This document shows positions 1 through 8,909 of a stretch of DNA of 64,000 bases, piece by piece. The DNA comes from Trichomonas tenax (taxonomy: Eukaryota > Parabasalia > Trichomonadida > Trichomonadidae): the NCBI GenBank assembly GCA_023091735.1, contig JALKBU010000179.1, positions 1-64,000 on the forward strand, read 5' to 3'. Position numbers and translations under genes: made by a program. How positions within the stretch are numbered: position 1 is the stretch's first letter; every line of letters begins with the position of its first letter. The notes beneath the pieces are model-generated. The model was not told the DNA's origin. It worked only from the letters and a program-made list of their open reading frames with translations, and made no database searches.

Positions 1-222
1 CATGAATTAGATAATGTTTTCATATTACGTTCATTTTATATACTGATTTATATTATTTAGATTCTCAATTTGATCCTTATATTCTTTGTAAAATTCGTTT
101 TTTACTAAATTTTTATTTTTTTTTTTTTTTCTTCAAATTATTTGTTTATAATTCATATTTACCATGCAAGAAGGGATAATTTCGACTGAGTTTCTTGGTT
201 TGGAGTGCAACAACAACTTGCA

Positions 223-498
223 ATGAACTACGTATATGGTCTTCATACTCAGCGTGGAGTTTCAATCTATAAATGTCAGTATTGTTTAGACTACAAAGAT
301 ATTTATAACACTTTTTATAAAGATGACAATTTGCCTGCGCAAAAAAGTGACAGTCTATTCATGAAAAGTGACTTTAAGGTTCTCTGCCACTTTTTGATGT
401 TCACTTTTGTCATAGACTCTGTTTATTTTTTTGCACCTTTAAAATATCATGAAAACAATCATATGCGGTATGCATATCTTTTAGATATTTTTGAGTAA
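223..498 (+). CDS. Doubtful small ORF, about 91 residues
   Basis: An ATG-initiated frame that ends in TAA. I do not recognise the product. It has two CxxC-like cysteines near residue 22 and a hydrophobic stretch in its second half. The surrounding DNA is very AT-rich and the codon choice does not look like that of the clear host genes. It may be a chance frame or a remnant of the Polinton debris that starts a few hundred bases downstream. Confidence 0.15.
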   Translation: MNYVYGLHTQRGVSIYKCQYCLDYKDIYNTFYKDDNLPAQKSDSLFMKSDFKVLCHFLMFTFVIDSVYFFAPLKYHENNHMRYAYLLDIFE

Positions 499-763
499 AT
501 TCATAAATTTTTTTTCATTATTGTATATTTTAAATTAGTTTGAAACATTTTATTTTAAAATAAAGTTGTGAAATTAATGTTAGATAATAATTATGGTGAT
601 TATTCAGATATGGATAACGATGATTATGTTAATGGCAAATGTAATTTGCAATACAACCAATCTGAAGATTCTGATTGGTTGTCTGAAGAAATGGAATTAG
701 AACTTATGGATAGAACATCTCAAGAAAATTTAGAGAAAATACCTAATAATATGCGTAAATAAA

Positions 764-1318
764 GATGGTGAAGCTAATGATGAAACTTTTGACAGATGTG
801 TTAACCTGATAGAAACTTATGTGATATATGTATCGTATAAAGATGCTCCGAAACTTATTAAGGAAACAATTAAATATAAGAGTTTCTACAATCAAATTAA
901 AGAAAACCATTTAGAACAAGAAGTTCCGGATAATATTGCCAATGAAATATTTGAGAAATTATTTATTAGTAATTTTGATTTAAATTATTTACATACAGTT
1001 GTTATTTTAGAAGATGCTACAAATACTAAAGCAATTTCTGATCAAACATCTATATTTAATGATCTTATGACCAAATGTCGTCATATACAATTTTCATTTT
1101 TCGTATTAATACATTTTTGGACAGCATTATCAACAAATCTTAAATCAAATTTATCCACAATATTTATTTTTAGGATATTCCAGACAACAATTACAATATA
1201 TGTTATACCAATTAAACATTTCTGAAACTATTAATGAAAGATGGAACAAATATAATTTGCTCAGAGAACATGATAAATTATATATCGACGCAAATATACG
1301 TGATATTAAAATAATTTA
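764..1318 (+). pseudogene. Polinton/Maverick packaging ATPase, C-terminal fragment
   Basis: Nearly the same protein sequence is encoded on the opposite strand at 5629-6180, so this is a second partial copy. It covers the Walker B-like segment (hydrophobic run then ED) and the following conserved region of an A32/FtsK-HerA-type DNA-packaging ATPase. No Walker A loop is present. Compared with the other copy, about two bases are missing near 1170, in a T-run. This shifts the frame so the open frame ends at 1225, although homology continues to about 1318. Upstream of about 738 the two copies diverge, so the short acidic ORF at 577-762 is a junction product. Family assignment comes from recognising Polinton ATPases; the fragment cannot be functional. 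Confidence 0.65.
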
Positions 1319-1320
1319 AT

Positions 1321-1407
1321 ATCGCAGGACCCGTTAACGGGGCTGCGTCCGAATGGACACGCGTTCAACCTATAAAAGGTTGACACAGCAATTATTAATT
1401 TTGCGAT
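1321..1407. other. GC-rich multi-hairpin structure in Polinton debris
   Basis: Directly after the ATPase fragment there is an 87-base block with nested complementarity. ATCGCA (1321-1326) can pair with TGCGAT (1402-1407). Inside are CCCG-TTAA-CGGG (1330-1341), a GTCC/GGAC hairpin with GAAT loop (1347-1358, extendable with a mismatch), and TCAACC/GGTTGA (1365-1370 with 1378-1383) with a seven-base loop. The layout is a closed multi-branch junction. Surrounding DNA is about 75-80% AT, so the block stands out. I match it to no known RNA family. The other ATPase copy lacks it. Confidence 0.45.
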
Positions 1408-1439
1408 AAATAGGATTTATAATAACTGATAGTAAAATT

Positions 1440-1697
1440 TTGATACTGTTTTATCAGCATGATATAGAAGTTAAGAAACATACAGCTTATTATCTAGAAA
1501 TTATGAATTTTAATAACAGCATTATTAAATATACATGTACAAAAATTCATGATGAAAATTTGACCAGAGAATCACCTGGATATCTTGACTTAAAATTTAA
1601 AACTAAATTTAGTTCATATATGAAGGATAATTACACGTGTAATTTATTCTTGAAATATACAACTATAATAAATAGCAAAATTATTAATCCCATTTAA
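1440..1697 (+). pseudogene. Possible Polinton ORF remnant
   Basis: An 85-codon frame with no ATG at its start (first in-frame ATG at 1503). It lies between the ATPase and capsid fragments. Codon use is AT-rich like the other Polinton pieces. I do not recognise the product. It is listed because its position inside the element makes element origin more likely than a host gene. Confidence 0.2.
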
Positions 1698-1747
1698 TAA
1701 AAAGAAAAATTTATTTTTGGACCAATATTTTAATATAATATTGGGAT

Positions 1748-1769
1748 GCGACAATTTGGCAATTGTTGC
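1748..1769. other. Short perfect-loop hairpin before capsid fragment
   Basis: GCGACAATT (1748-1756) and AATTGTTGC (1761-1769) pair over nine positions with one G-T wobble, around the loop TGGC. It sits between two Polinton gene remnants and could be a terminator-like or boundary structure; the role is unknown. Confidence 0.35.
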
Positions 1770-1849
1770 GTGTATAATTTTAACATTTTAGTTTAGAAGC
1801 AACCCCATGAACCAACATCCCGAACAATATCATCAGTATTAATCACAGG

Positions 1850-2327
1850 TTTTCTATCGCCATTATTATTCGTAACCAATTATTAAATTCACCATTAATT
1901 ATTCCATCACAAGAATTAGAATATAACGTATTCCCATTAGCTGCTACAGAAGCTGGTGTACAATCTACAGTAAATATGCCACTGAATAATGTAACATGTA
2001 TTTCAGTAATGTTCCCTAAACATAATAACGATTATACTGTTTTCGAAAATCCTAATTATGATAATGTCCAATTAACAGTTAATGGTAAAAATATACCAGA
2101 TCAAGGTATTTCAACACTTGGCGCAAGATTTTTACAGTACCAGTTAGTGGCATCAGATCTTTCTAGCAGTTTGAGATGAAGTAATATGAAGATTCGTTAA
2201 CAATGGTTAAAAATGAATTCAGCAAAGGTACCAGATATACTAATTCGTTGAGTGATGCATCATCATTTATGTTGAATTTCCAATGTGAAAGATCTAACGC
2301 AGGTTATAACCATAAAGGTCGGCCATA
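1850..2327 (+). pseudogene. Polinton/Maverick major capsid protein fragment
   Basis: The first frame (to the TGA at 2177-2179) is almost identical to the capsid fragment at 4864-5110, sharing the run from IRNQLLNSP to GKNIPDQG. It then continues past the point where the other copy ends. After a frame change near 2180-2200, homologous-looking sequence (NEFSKGTRYTNSLSDASS) runs on to a TAA at 2325-2327. The family call is the double-jelly-roll major capsid protein of Polintons, by recognition. N- and C-terminal parts are missing. Relative to its own terminal repeat this copy points the opposite way from the copy in the right-hand element, so the element has been rearranged. Confidence 0.6.
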
Positions 2328-2351
2328 AATAATTTCAGAAATAATTTAGAT

Positions 2352-2479
2352 AAATGATAGGAAAATTGTTTATTTTATATATTGGGGAAATTATAATTAT
2401 GGATATTCTCAGATTGTTGATTTTTTGAGGTTAGCCAAATTTTGGATTACCCCGAAAAATCACAATCTGTATACTACTA
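2352..2479 (+). repeat. Polinton terminal inverted repeat, right end of left element
   Basis: About 130 bases are an imperfect inverted copy of 4182-4320. Shared words include TAAATGATAGGAAAATTGTT, GGGGAAATTATAATTATGG, ATATTCTCAGA and the terminal CTGTATACTACTA. The outer edge is 2478-2479. Polintons are bounded by terminal inverted repeats, and the capsid and ATPase fragments lie just inside, so this marks the end of the left element. No matching left end lies in the window. Confidence 0.7.
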
Positions 2480-3447
2480 ATAACCTTACAAAAGGCATTT
2501 TATTTCAAAACGTCTAAACTAGGTGGTCTTTTTGCAGAGTCTTGATGCAATGAAGAAATTTGACATGTAATATATTTACAAACAAATTGTCGAAAAAGAT
2601 AAATGCATGCTTTTCGACTGTTTGCGTCTTGCTGTCTTAGTAAACACAAGTTATCTGCAAATAAGAATGAATGCAAATGTTAGTTAAATGTTTAAATTCT
2701 CACTAATTTAACTTTCAAAATATTGGAAAATATCAGAAACGGCCAGATGTAAATAATTATAGTTCACTAAGCTCACAGCAGTACAAGCTATCATTACTAG
2801 TATGAAAAATAACGAGATACTATAATATATCTCGAGATTCAAATCGAAACTCAAGTTATAACAGTTTTCTTGTAGTCACATTTAGATAAATTTACTTACT
2901 AATGGGCGCTAGCAATTTACTTAAACCATTAGCAAATCCTATGTGCCAATATTTTTTTGAAGTTATTGAAAAATTATGTATATGTTTTTGGTGATGAATA
3001 TCAATATTTTTGTATAAGAAGCTTATCCTATCACTATGAGGCATAAACAACGTAGTCGATTTTTAATATCAAATTTAACTTTATTATCTTGGCATTTTAT
3101 ATAACTTTGCTTACCCAATAACTATTATATGTATTGTAGAGTAATATGATACGGAATAATTAAATCTAATAACTTGCTGTAAGAACTTTACTGAATGAAA
3201 TTTCCGTGGTAAAATAAGGTTAAGAGTTTACGTACCTTTATTTTTGGCCCAAAAAAAGAATTTCATGAAAATGCAAATAAATATTTTCATAGATACATTA
3301 CAGCTCTATATTATTGGCGATTTAAAATAGAAGATTTCTTATCTAAACCCAAAAAACTTAACATTTTTTGTTTTCTGAGTGGATGCAAAGGTCGAAAATC
3401 AAGGGTAAATACAATTGAAAATTAGTATATCCAAACACATAGATTTA
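2480..3447. other. Intergenic, no gene seen
   Basis: AT-rich host-like sequence between the Polinton end and the 3' end of the bromodomain gene. I see no coherent frame, RNA gene or strong repeat. Confidence 0.5.
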
Positions 3448-4110
3448 TTACTCGGCAACAGCTGATATCGCAGAACGCTTTCTTTGATTCTTAACTTCGC
3501 GGACGAAATCAAGTCCTTTATGTAAAGTTTGTAATGAAAGTTGTGTAAGATCAACGACAGATTTGGGCTTCTTGAGTATTTTGAACAGTGCATTTCTGTC
3601 TTCTTCGTTGGGTAATTCCATTGCAGAAGTAAATAACGATTTATATTCAGCAGATGTTAACGGATTCAATGATTTTGGCTCCAATGCATCTATCGGAACA
3701 GAATCCGAGATATTTTCTGGTGGATTTCCAATTAATTTATTAATTCTATTTTGATAAAAATTAACGCGCTCTATCCACGTTGTCGTCGATGTCAGCAGTT
3801 TGTCGAGCATTAACTTATCGAAAATTTTCTGTAATTCATCAGCGTATTTTCCTGGATAACTGTCACGGCCGTTAATACGGATCGCATTGGACCATATCAA
3901 GTTCATATCGCGCTTGAACTCTCTCAGTGATCGAATATCTTTGTTAATTAAATTATTTTTAATTGTTTCCAGGTCCTGAGGGTCGTCGATGATCTCGTAG
4001 TACTGCGGCCACGAAGCTCTGTCCACTGGCTTCTGGAATAGCTGAGAAATAGGATGGCTCGCGATGATATCTACAATTTCTAGACAAGTTCTTCTCTGCG
4101 CTTCTTTCAT
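3448..4110 (-). CDS. Short bromodomain protein
   Basis: 220 residues, ATG at 4110, TAA stop. Residues about 5-100 form a bromodomain: a ZA-loop-like stretch with PQYYEIIDDPQDLETI (residues 36-51) and the BC-loop Asn at residue 80 in RINGRDSY. In most bromodomains the residue before this Asn is Tyr; here it is Ile, so acetyl-lysine binding may be altered. A helical region (about 105-215) follows, similar in layout to the BET extra-terminal part. The architecture matches the protein at 24546-25232. Likely role: reading acetylated histones in chromatin. Only about 70 bases separate its start codon from the Polinton repeat at 4182, so its promoter must lie within or very close to the element. Confidence 0.85.
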   Translation of the reverse strand: MKEAQRRTCLEIVDIIASHPISQLFQKPVDRASWPQYYEIIDDPQDLETIKNNLINKDIRSLREFKRDMNLIWSNAIRINGRDSYPGKYADELQKIFDKLMLDKLLTSTTTWIERVNFYQNRINKLIGNPPENISDSVPIDALEPKSLNPLTSAEYKSLFTSAMELPNEEDRNALFKILKKPKSVVDLTQLSLQTLHKGLDFVREVKNQRKRSAISAVAE

Positions 4111-4181
4111 TTATGAAAAAAAAACTCATGAAATTTTTTGATTCAAAATTATTATATATCTATAATCAATATACATATCTG

Positions 4182-4320
4182 TAGTAGTATACAGAGTGTG
4201 ATTTTTTGGATAGTCCAAAATTTTGTCCAAACCCAAAAACTCCCACTCTGAGAATATCCATAATTATAATTTCCCCAAAATTCGTATTATAACAATTTTC
4301 CTATCATTTATATCAAAATC
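4182..4320 (-). repeat. Polinton terminal inverted repeat, left end of right element
   Basis: Inverted partner of 2352-2479, starting TAGTAGTATACAG. The element extends to the right. The intervals between matched words differ by small indels, so the two ends come from related but diverged elements. No identical short target-site duplication is seen next to the two ends, so they need not be the ends of one insertion. Confidence 0.7.
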
Positions 4321-4482
4321 CCAATAATTTCTATAATTTGTTATTAAAATGTATTGTTTAATTAATAATCTAAATTCTTATTGTTATGATTTATTAATGG
4401 TTTCCTATAATTTGTTAAAATAAAAATTATTTTTTATATATTATGAAAAAATTAATATATATTTTTTCTCTAATAAATAATT

Positions 4483-4740
4483 ATGACAACAAATCAAAAT
4501 CTTCTTAACTTATCACAGGAACAATTTAATGAAATTTTCATTTGTGGAAATCCTAAAGTAGATGATGAAGAAAATGCTAAATATAAATTATATACTATTT
4601 ATAAAAATCTTTTGAAAATTACTGGATGTGCTCATGAAAATATTTCTGAACTAAAACGTGCTAAGAAAAATAAAGTTCATACTATATTAAATAATATCAT
4701 ATTGAAACTTAACGAATGTGATTTAGTGTTACACACTTGA
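4483..4740 (+). CDS. Polinton small ORF, function unknown
   Basis: An 85-residue ATG-to-TGA frame just inside the terminal repeat. It is rich in Asn, Lys and Ile, with a single Cys pair. I recognise no domain. Its position at the end of the element and AT-rich codon use fit an accessory Polinton gene. It is intact, unlike its neighbours. Confidence 0.4.
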   Translation: MTTNQNLLNLSQEQFNEIFICGNPKVDDEENAKYKLYTIYKNLLKITGCAHENISELKRAKKNKVHTILNNIILKLNECDLVLHT

Positions 4741-4791
4741 TTTATTCCTGAAATATACAACTATAATACAACACCAGGAAATCTTAAGTTA

Positions 4792-5142
4792 ATGGTTAAT
4801 AGTATGTCCATTACAATGCTTAAGTCCAATATACTTGGATTTAATATTACTGATAATGCTTTATCATTAATTCGTAACCAATTATTAAATTCACCATTAA
4901 TTATTCCATCACAAGAATTAGAATATAACGTATTCCCATTAGCTGCTACAGAAGCTGGTGTACAATCAACAGTTAACATGCCATTGAATAACGTAACATG
5001 TATTTCAGTGATGTTCCCTAAACATAATAACGATTATACTGTATTTGAAAATCCTATTTATGATAATGTCCAATTAACAGTTAATGGTAAAAATATACCA
5101 GATCAAGGGATTGTACAACATGATTGTTATAATTATAATTAA
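4792..5142 (+). pseudogene. Polinton major capsid protein, truncated
   Basis: Second copy of the capsid fragment. It begins MVNSMSITML and carries about 35 residues upstream of the part shared with 1865-2110. Homology stops abruptly after GKNIPDQG, near 5107. The frame then runs into unrelated codons and stops at 5142. The left copy continues beyond this point, so this one is truncated at its 3' side. A remnant of a converging minus-strand gene begins immediately, consistent with an internal deletion. Confidence 0.6.
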
Positions 5143-5509
5143 TATAATTACATTTATAAAATTTTTCAGAAACAGGACTATCCTCAATATTTACATCTGA
5201 ATAATCAACTCTGGAACCTTTTTTATCGGCCCATTTACCAACAGTAGCTTTCGATGATGCTACCGGAACCTTTTGAAGTTCCATTTTATGATTAAGAATT
5301 AAATTAATCATAGTGTTATATAAATCATTTGAATACTCTGTATATCCACGACTAGAAGGTTGTTCATCAATATCTTCAAGAATTTAATCTCTGTATTTTT
5401 CTAAAACGGGATCATCTCTAAGTTTTGGTCTAGGAGTTCTATCCACAGGCATCCACTGAATATTATCTGTTGTATTTTTCTTACGATAGTTCCAATTTTG
5501 AGGAATCAT
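5081..5509 (-). pseudogene. Polinton ORF with in-frame TAA
   Basis: A minus-strand frame opens with ATG at 5509 (MIPQNWNYRKKNTTDN). It is interrupted by one TAA near 5386 and then continues in the same frame through SSRGYTEYSNDLYN to about 5150. The amino-acid character is continuous across the stop, so it was one gene. The last codons, to the stop at 5081, overlap the truncated capsid fragment and are probably not original. No family is recognised. Its place between capsid and ATPase suggests a structural or packaging-associated Polinton protein, which is an inference. Confidence 0.4.
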
Positions 5510-5628
5510 TTTAATAAAAATAAAAAATCATAATTATAGTAAATTTTTATAAAATATTTGACTGCGATAAAATAAAATTTTAAAAATCAAACATTTTAAT
5601 GTTTGCTCAATTATTTCAACCAACATTT

Positions 5629-6255
5629 TTAAATTATTTTAACATCGCGTATATTTGCGTCGATATATAATTTATCATGTTCTCTGAGAGTTTTATATTT
5701 GTCATATATTTCATTAATAGTTTCAGAAATGTTTAATTGGTATAACATATATTGTAATTGTTGTCTGGAATATCCTGAAAAAATAAATATTGTGGATAAA
5801 TTTGATTTAAGATTTGTTGATAATGCTTTCCAAAAATGTATTAATATGAAAAATGAAAATTGTATATGACGACATTTGGTCATAAGATCATTAAATATAG
5901 ATGTTTGATCAGAAATTGCTTTAGTATTTGTAGCATCTTCTAAAATAACAACTGTATGTAAATAATTTAAATCAAAATTACTAATAAATAATTTCTCAAA
6001 TATTTCATTGGCAATATTATCCGGAACTTCTTGTTCTAAATGGTTTTCTTTAATTTGATTGTAGAAACTCTTATATTTAATTGTTTCCTTAATAAGTTTC
6101 GGAGCATCTTTATACGATACATATATCACATAAGTTTCTATCAGGTTAACACATCTGTCAAAAGTTTCATCATTAGCTTCAACATCTTTATTTACGCATA
6201 TTATTAGATGTGTTTCTCTGGAATGTCTTGATAATTTAATCAGAATTATTAACAT
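5629..6255 (-). pseudogene. Polinton/Maverick packaging ATPase, Walker A missing
   Basis: A 208-codon open frame, the longer of the two ATPase copies. The Walker B-like VVILEDA lies near residue 105, followed by the conserved QTSIFNDLM segment and IFSGYSRQQL. This C-terminal half resembles A32/FtsK-HerA-type ATPases that pump DNA into capsids. The frame has no ATG at its opening and no upstream Walker A, so the N-terminal nucleotide-binding part is lost or lies in a different, damaged frame. The overlapping frame at 6236-6833 is its upstream neighbour. Confidence 0.6.
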
Positions 6256-6833
6256 TCATTGACATTGTTATTAATGTATTTTTCATAGAATACATAAACT
6301 TTAATATTATATTCATTGCTGTTTTAGAGTTCTTACATCGGTAAACGCTTTCAATAGTTTTTGTATAATCTTTATCTTTCTTTGTTAAATTCTTGACCTT
6401 ATCAACGAACATGTCGAAATAAGAAGAAATTAGGTCTTTATGATAATACCAAATTTTTTCGTGAATAAACTCTTTCATATTTCTAATAATGTCTTCAGCC
6501 GATTTTGGATATTTAGAAGCATTGATTTTTTTCGGATTCTGCAAAAGAATTGAAATCATTTAATCTTTTCATATCTCTGTTTAATAATTCTATTTCAGGT
6601 TTGCACGAATTAACATAAGCGTCTCTTAACATTTGACGAGTCGTAAATTCATCCGTTGGCTTGTTTTTTTCTTCCGGAGGATTTAACATTTTTTCTTCTA
6701 TTTCTTTTATCATTTGTTGGTATTCATTAACAGAAAATTCTTTATGTAAGAAATTATTTGCGAGAACAAATTGTTTGTGCTCATCGATTAATTTATTTAT
6801 CTTGTTTTGATGCTCAAAAACTTGGATTGACAT
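6236..6833 (-). pseudogene. Polinton protein, frameshifted
   Basis: The first frame starts with ATG at 6833 (MSIQVFEHQNKINKLI) and runs to 6513. A second overlapping frame covers 6236-6559. The change is best placed at an A-run near 6530 (GAAAAAAATC), where a one-base change would join them. The combined product is about 190 residues, Lys/Glu-rich and helical. It is not recognised. It lies directly upstream of the ATPase fragment on the same strand, so the two may once have been adjacent genes, or this could be the diverged N-terminal part of one protein. Confidence 0.4.
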
Positions 6834-7251
6834 TTTCGCTTCCTTTTATATTTGATAAAAAATAAATTTTAAAAAATTAAACTTAATTTTCAAATTAACG
6901 TTTTCATTTATTTTTATTATCAACTCCATCCATTAATTTACATCATTAATCCCTCATTTCCTCAAATCATTACCTTAAAACAGTCAATTTCTTTGTCCAA
7001 GTCTGATGCAACAAGTGTTTTTTTTTTCTTTACAAAAAGAATAATTATATACAAGCAAACCCCTTAGGTACATTCATATTGATATTTTTAACATATTTTG
7101 TAATTTTGATAAAAGATTAATATTTTTTTCAATTTTAGAGACAATGGCTTAAAATATCATAAATCATAAATTAAATCTTATATCTATTATTCGTGTTTAT
7201 TTAATAATATGATATTTAAAATAAGTATGCGGCACTTACGCATTTTCCAAT
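6834..7251. other. AT-rich gap in Polinton debris
   Basis: No gene, RNA or clear repeat seen; several T-runs only. Confidence 0.4.
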
Positions 7252-7920
7252 GGCTAGAGATATTAATGAAGTTACTGAAGAAGAAAAAAAAACATAGTAC
7301 CTGAACCAACAATTGCTGAAAAGTTCAATAAGCTATTTCCTAGTTATGGTGTTTTATAGAATTATATTAATAGTGTGATTAAAGATAATAATATAAGTTT
7401 TGAAGGTACTGAGAAAATTAATGATTTACTTATTACCTTTACAGTTGCTGAAATATTTAGACAGTTATGTTCAATAAACGATAACTTAGCTAGTTTCACT
7501 AAAATACATGATGATCATGATTTAGAAATAAATGAAGAACCAGAACAGCAAACATCTATTACAGTTGGTAAGATTATATTTCATGTATATATATGATAAT
7601 TTTGTTACCGTAAATGTACCGTTTCAGAATCTCATGAATAGCACCGTGTGCTGAGAATTAAAATTAAGGTTAAAAATTCTTCCAGAATGCACTTCTAGTG
7701 TATTTATAGGATGCTCAAAAAATTTCAAAGATATGAAAAATGAGACAATACATTTTATAGATGGATCATTACTATATCCAACACTACACTTCAGACATTT
7801 TTATTTATGCTTGCTATGCTAATAAATGGGGCTCAAACTATCAACTTTCCGCCAATAAGGTCAAAAAAATTTAATGGTGTCAGTGAAGCCTTAAACAATA
7901 TTTATAAGTGATGTTTTTTT
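7252..7920 (+). pseudogene. Degraded Polinton reading frames
   Basis: An ATG at 7252 opens MARDINEVTEEEKKT and then hits a stop after an A8 run. The adjacent frame carries on (VPEPTIAEKFNKLFPSYG), has an in-frame TAG near 7357, and continues as an acidic open frame at 7375-7596. From about 7600 to 7920 broken frames with protein-like segments (VFIGCSKNFKDMKNE) continue. Composition matches the other Polinton genes. I name no function. No terminal repeat is found before the host gene at 7970, so the right end of this element is lost. Confidence 0.35.
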
Positions 7921-7969
7921 TATCGAAATAAGTTTATTAAAAAAACAAGAAATATAGAAAGAAACAAAA

Positions 7970-8686
7970 TTAATATCTGATTGAGAAAGCAGTTTTTGTT
8001 CTGATGTGCTGTTCCGCCAGCGTCTTGTTTCGGTCCAAAACTGTGCCTAAAGGATCAATAATTTGATATTGATCTTCTGTGAGTGAGTTTGTTGTTGGTT
8101 TCATCTGATTGAAAACTGCTTTGTAAACCTGCTCTCCTTTAGCATCTGCGGGGAATGTGAACTTGATTTTGCCGTGATTTGTCATCACAGCCATAATTAT
8201 TTGATTCTGACTTTGTGTTGGAAGCTGAAAATTGCCTTCATCTATCACAGGCTGTATAGCCTGGGGTGTCAGAGCGTCCTCGTCGTGTGTTGTCGGTGGA
8301 TTTGGGCGATCTTCTTCTTCATGAGCCGCTTCTTCCTCCTCTTCTTCCTGTCTACGCAGTGCTTCCTGCTCAGCGAGGTAGTAGAGGCAGTCTTGCTCGT
8401 TTCTGATGTCTGTTGATGTTTCGAAGGAATTTTGAGATGTCTTCTTTTTAGGAGAGGCAACTTTTAATGTCTTTTTGATGTCATATTTGAGAAGTTCTTC
8501 GATTTTCTTCTGTGTTGTATCGATGGAATACAGCAATCTGTTGACTTTCACATCAACTGGTGTTAAAACTTGCTGATCATTTGTATTTGGCAGTGGAATC
8601 TGATTCAATGCAGTGTCCATTGATTCTTGGATCGCATTTCTTATCGCTTCTTCTTCGTTATAAAGCTGCCCGTTCAGATACATCAT
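7970..8686 (-). CDS. UIM and ubiquitin-fold (UBX-like) protein
   Basis: 238 residues, ATG at 8686, TAA stop. Residues about 11-26 (EEEAIRNAIQESMDTA) fit the ubiquitin-interacting motif: acidic run, central Ala, then Ser. The middle is charged, with a Glu-rich segment around 105-130. The C-terminal 80 residues (HGKIKFTFPADAKGEQVYKA to FSIRY) look like a UBX or ubiquitin-like beta-grasp fold. This layout resembles adaptors that link ubiquitinated substrates to the p97/Cdc48 ATPase; that role is inferred. TTACATG-type motifs lie 50-125 bases upstream. Confidence 0.6.
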   Translation of the reverse strand: MMYLNGQLYNEEEAIRNAIQESMDTALNQIPLPNTNDQQVLTPVDVKVNRLLYSIDTTQKKIEELLKYDIKKTLKVASPKKKTSQNSFETSTDIRNEQDCLYYLAEQEALRRQEEEEEEAAHEEEDRPNPPTTHDEDALTPQAIQPVIDEGNFQLPTQSQNQIIMAVMTNHGKIKFTFPADAKGEQVYKAVFNQMKPTTNSLTEDQYQIIDPLGTVLDRNKTLAEQHIRTKTAFSIRY

Positions 8687-8735
8687 TCCTAATTATAAAC
8701 AGGCACTTTTCAATATTATTTGTCAAATAAACATA

Positions 8736-8812
8736 ATTACATGTCGATATTCACTTTACATAACAAACATTTCATGACAGATGTTTGTTTACAAATAATC
8801 ATTACATGACAA
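8736..8812. promoter_or_regulatory. TTACATG motif cluster upstream of UIM/UBX-like gene
   Basis: TTACATGTC (about 8738) and TTACATGACA (8802-8811), with a partial TTCATGACA (8771), lie in the 130 bases upstream of the minus-strand gene start. They match the window-wide word TGNCRYGTAAA on one strand or the other. Confidence 0.35.
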
Positions 8813-8909
8813 AATATCAATTTACAAATCAAATTTTGAAAGATTCTTGTTCCTTCAATATATACACTACATAGACCAAATCATCTAAATGCAGCATAAA
8901 TTGTTCAAT

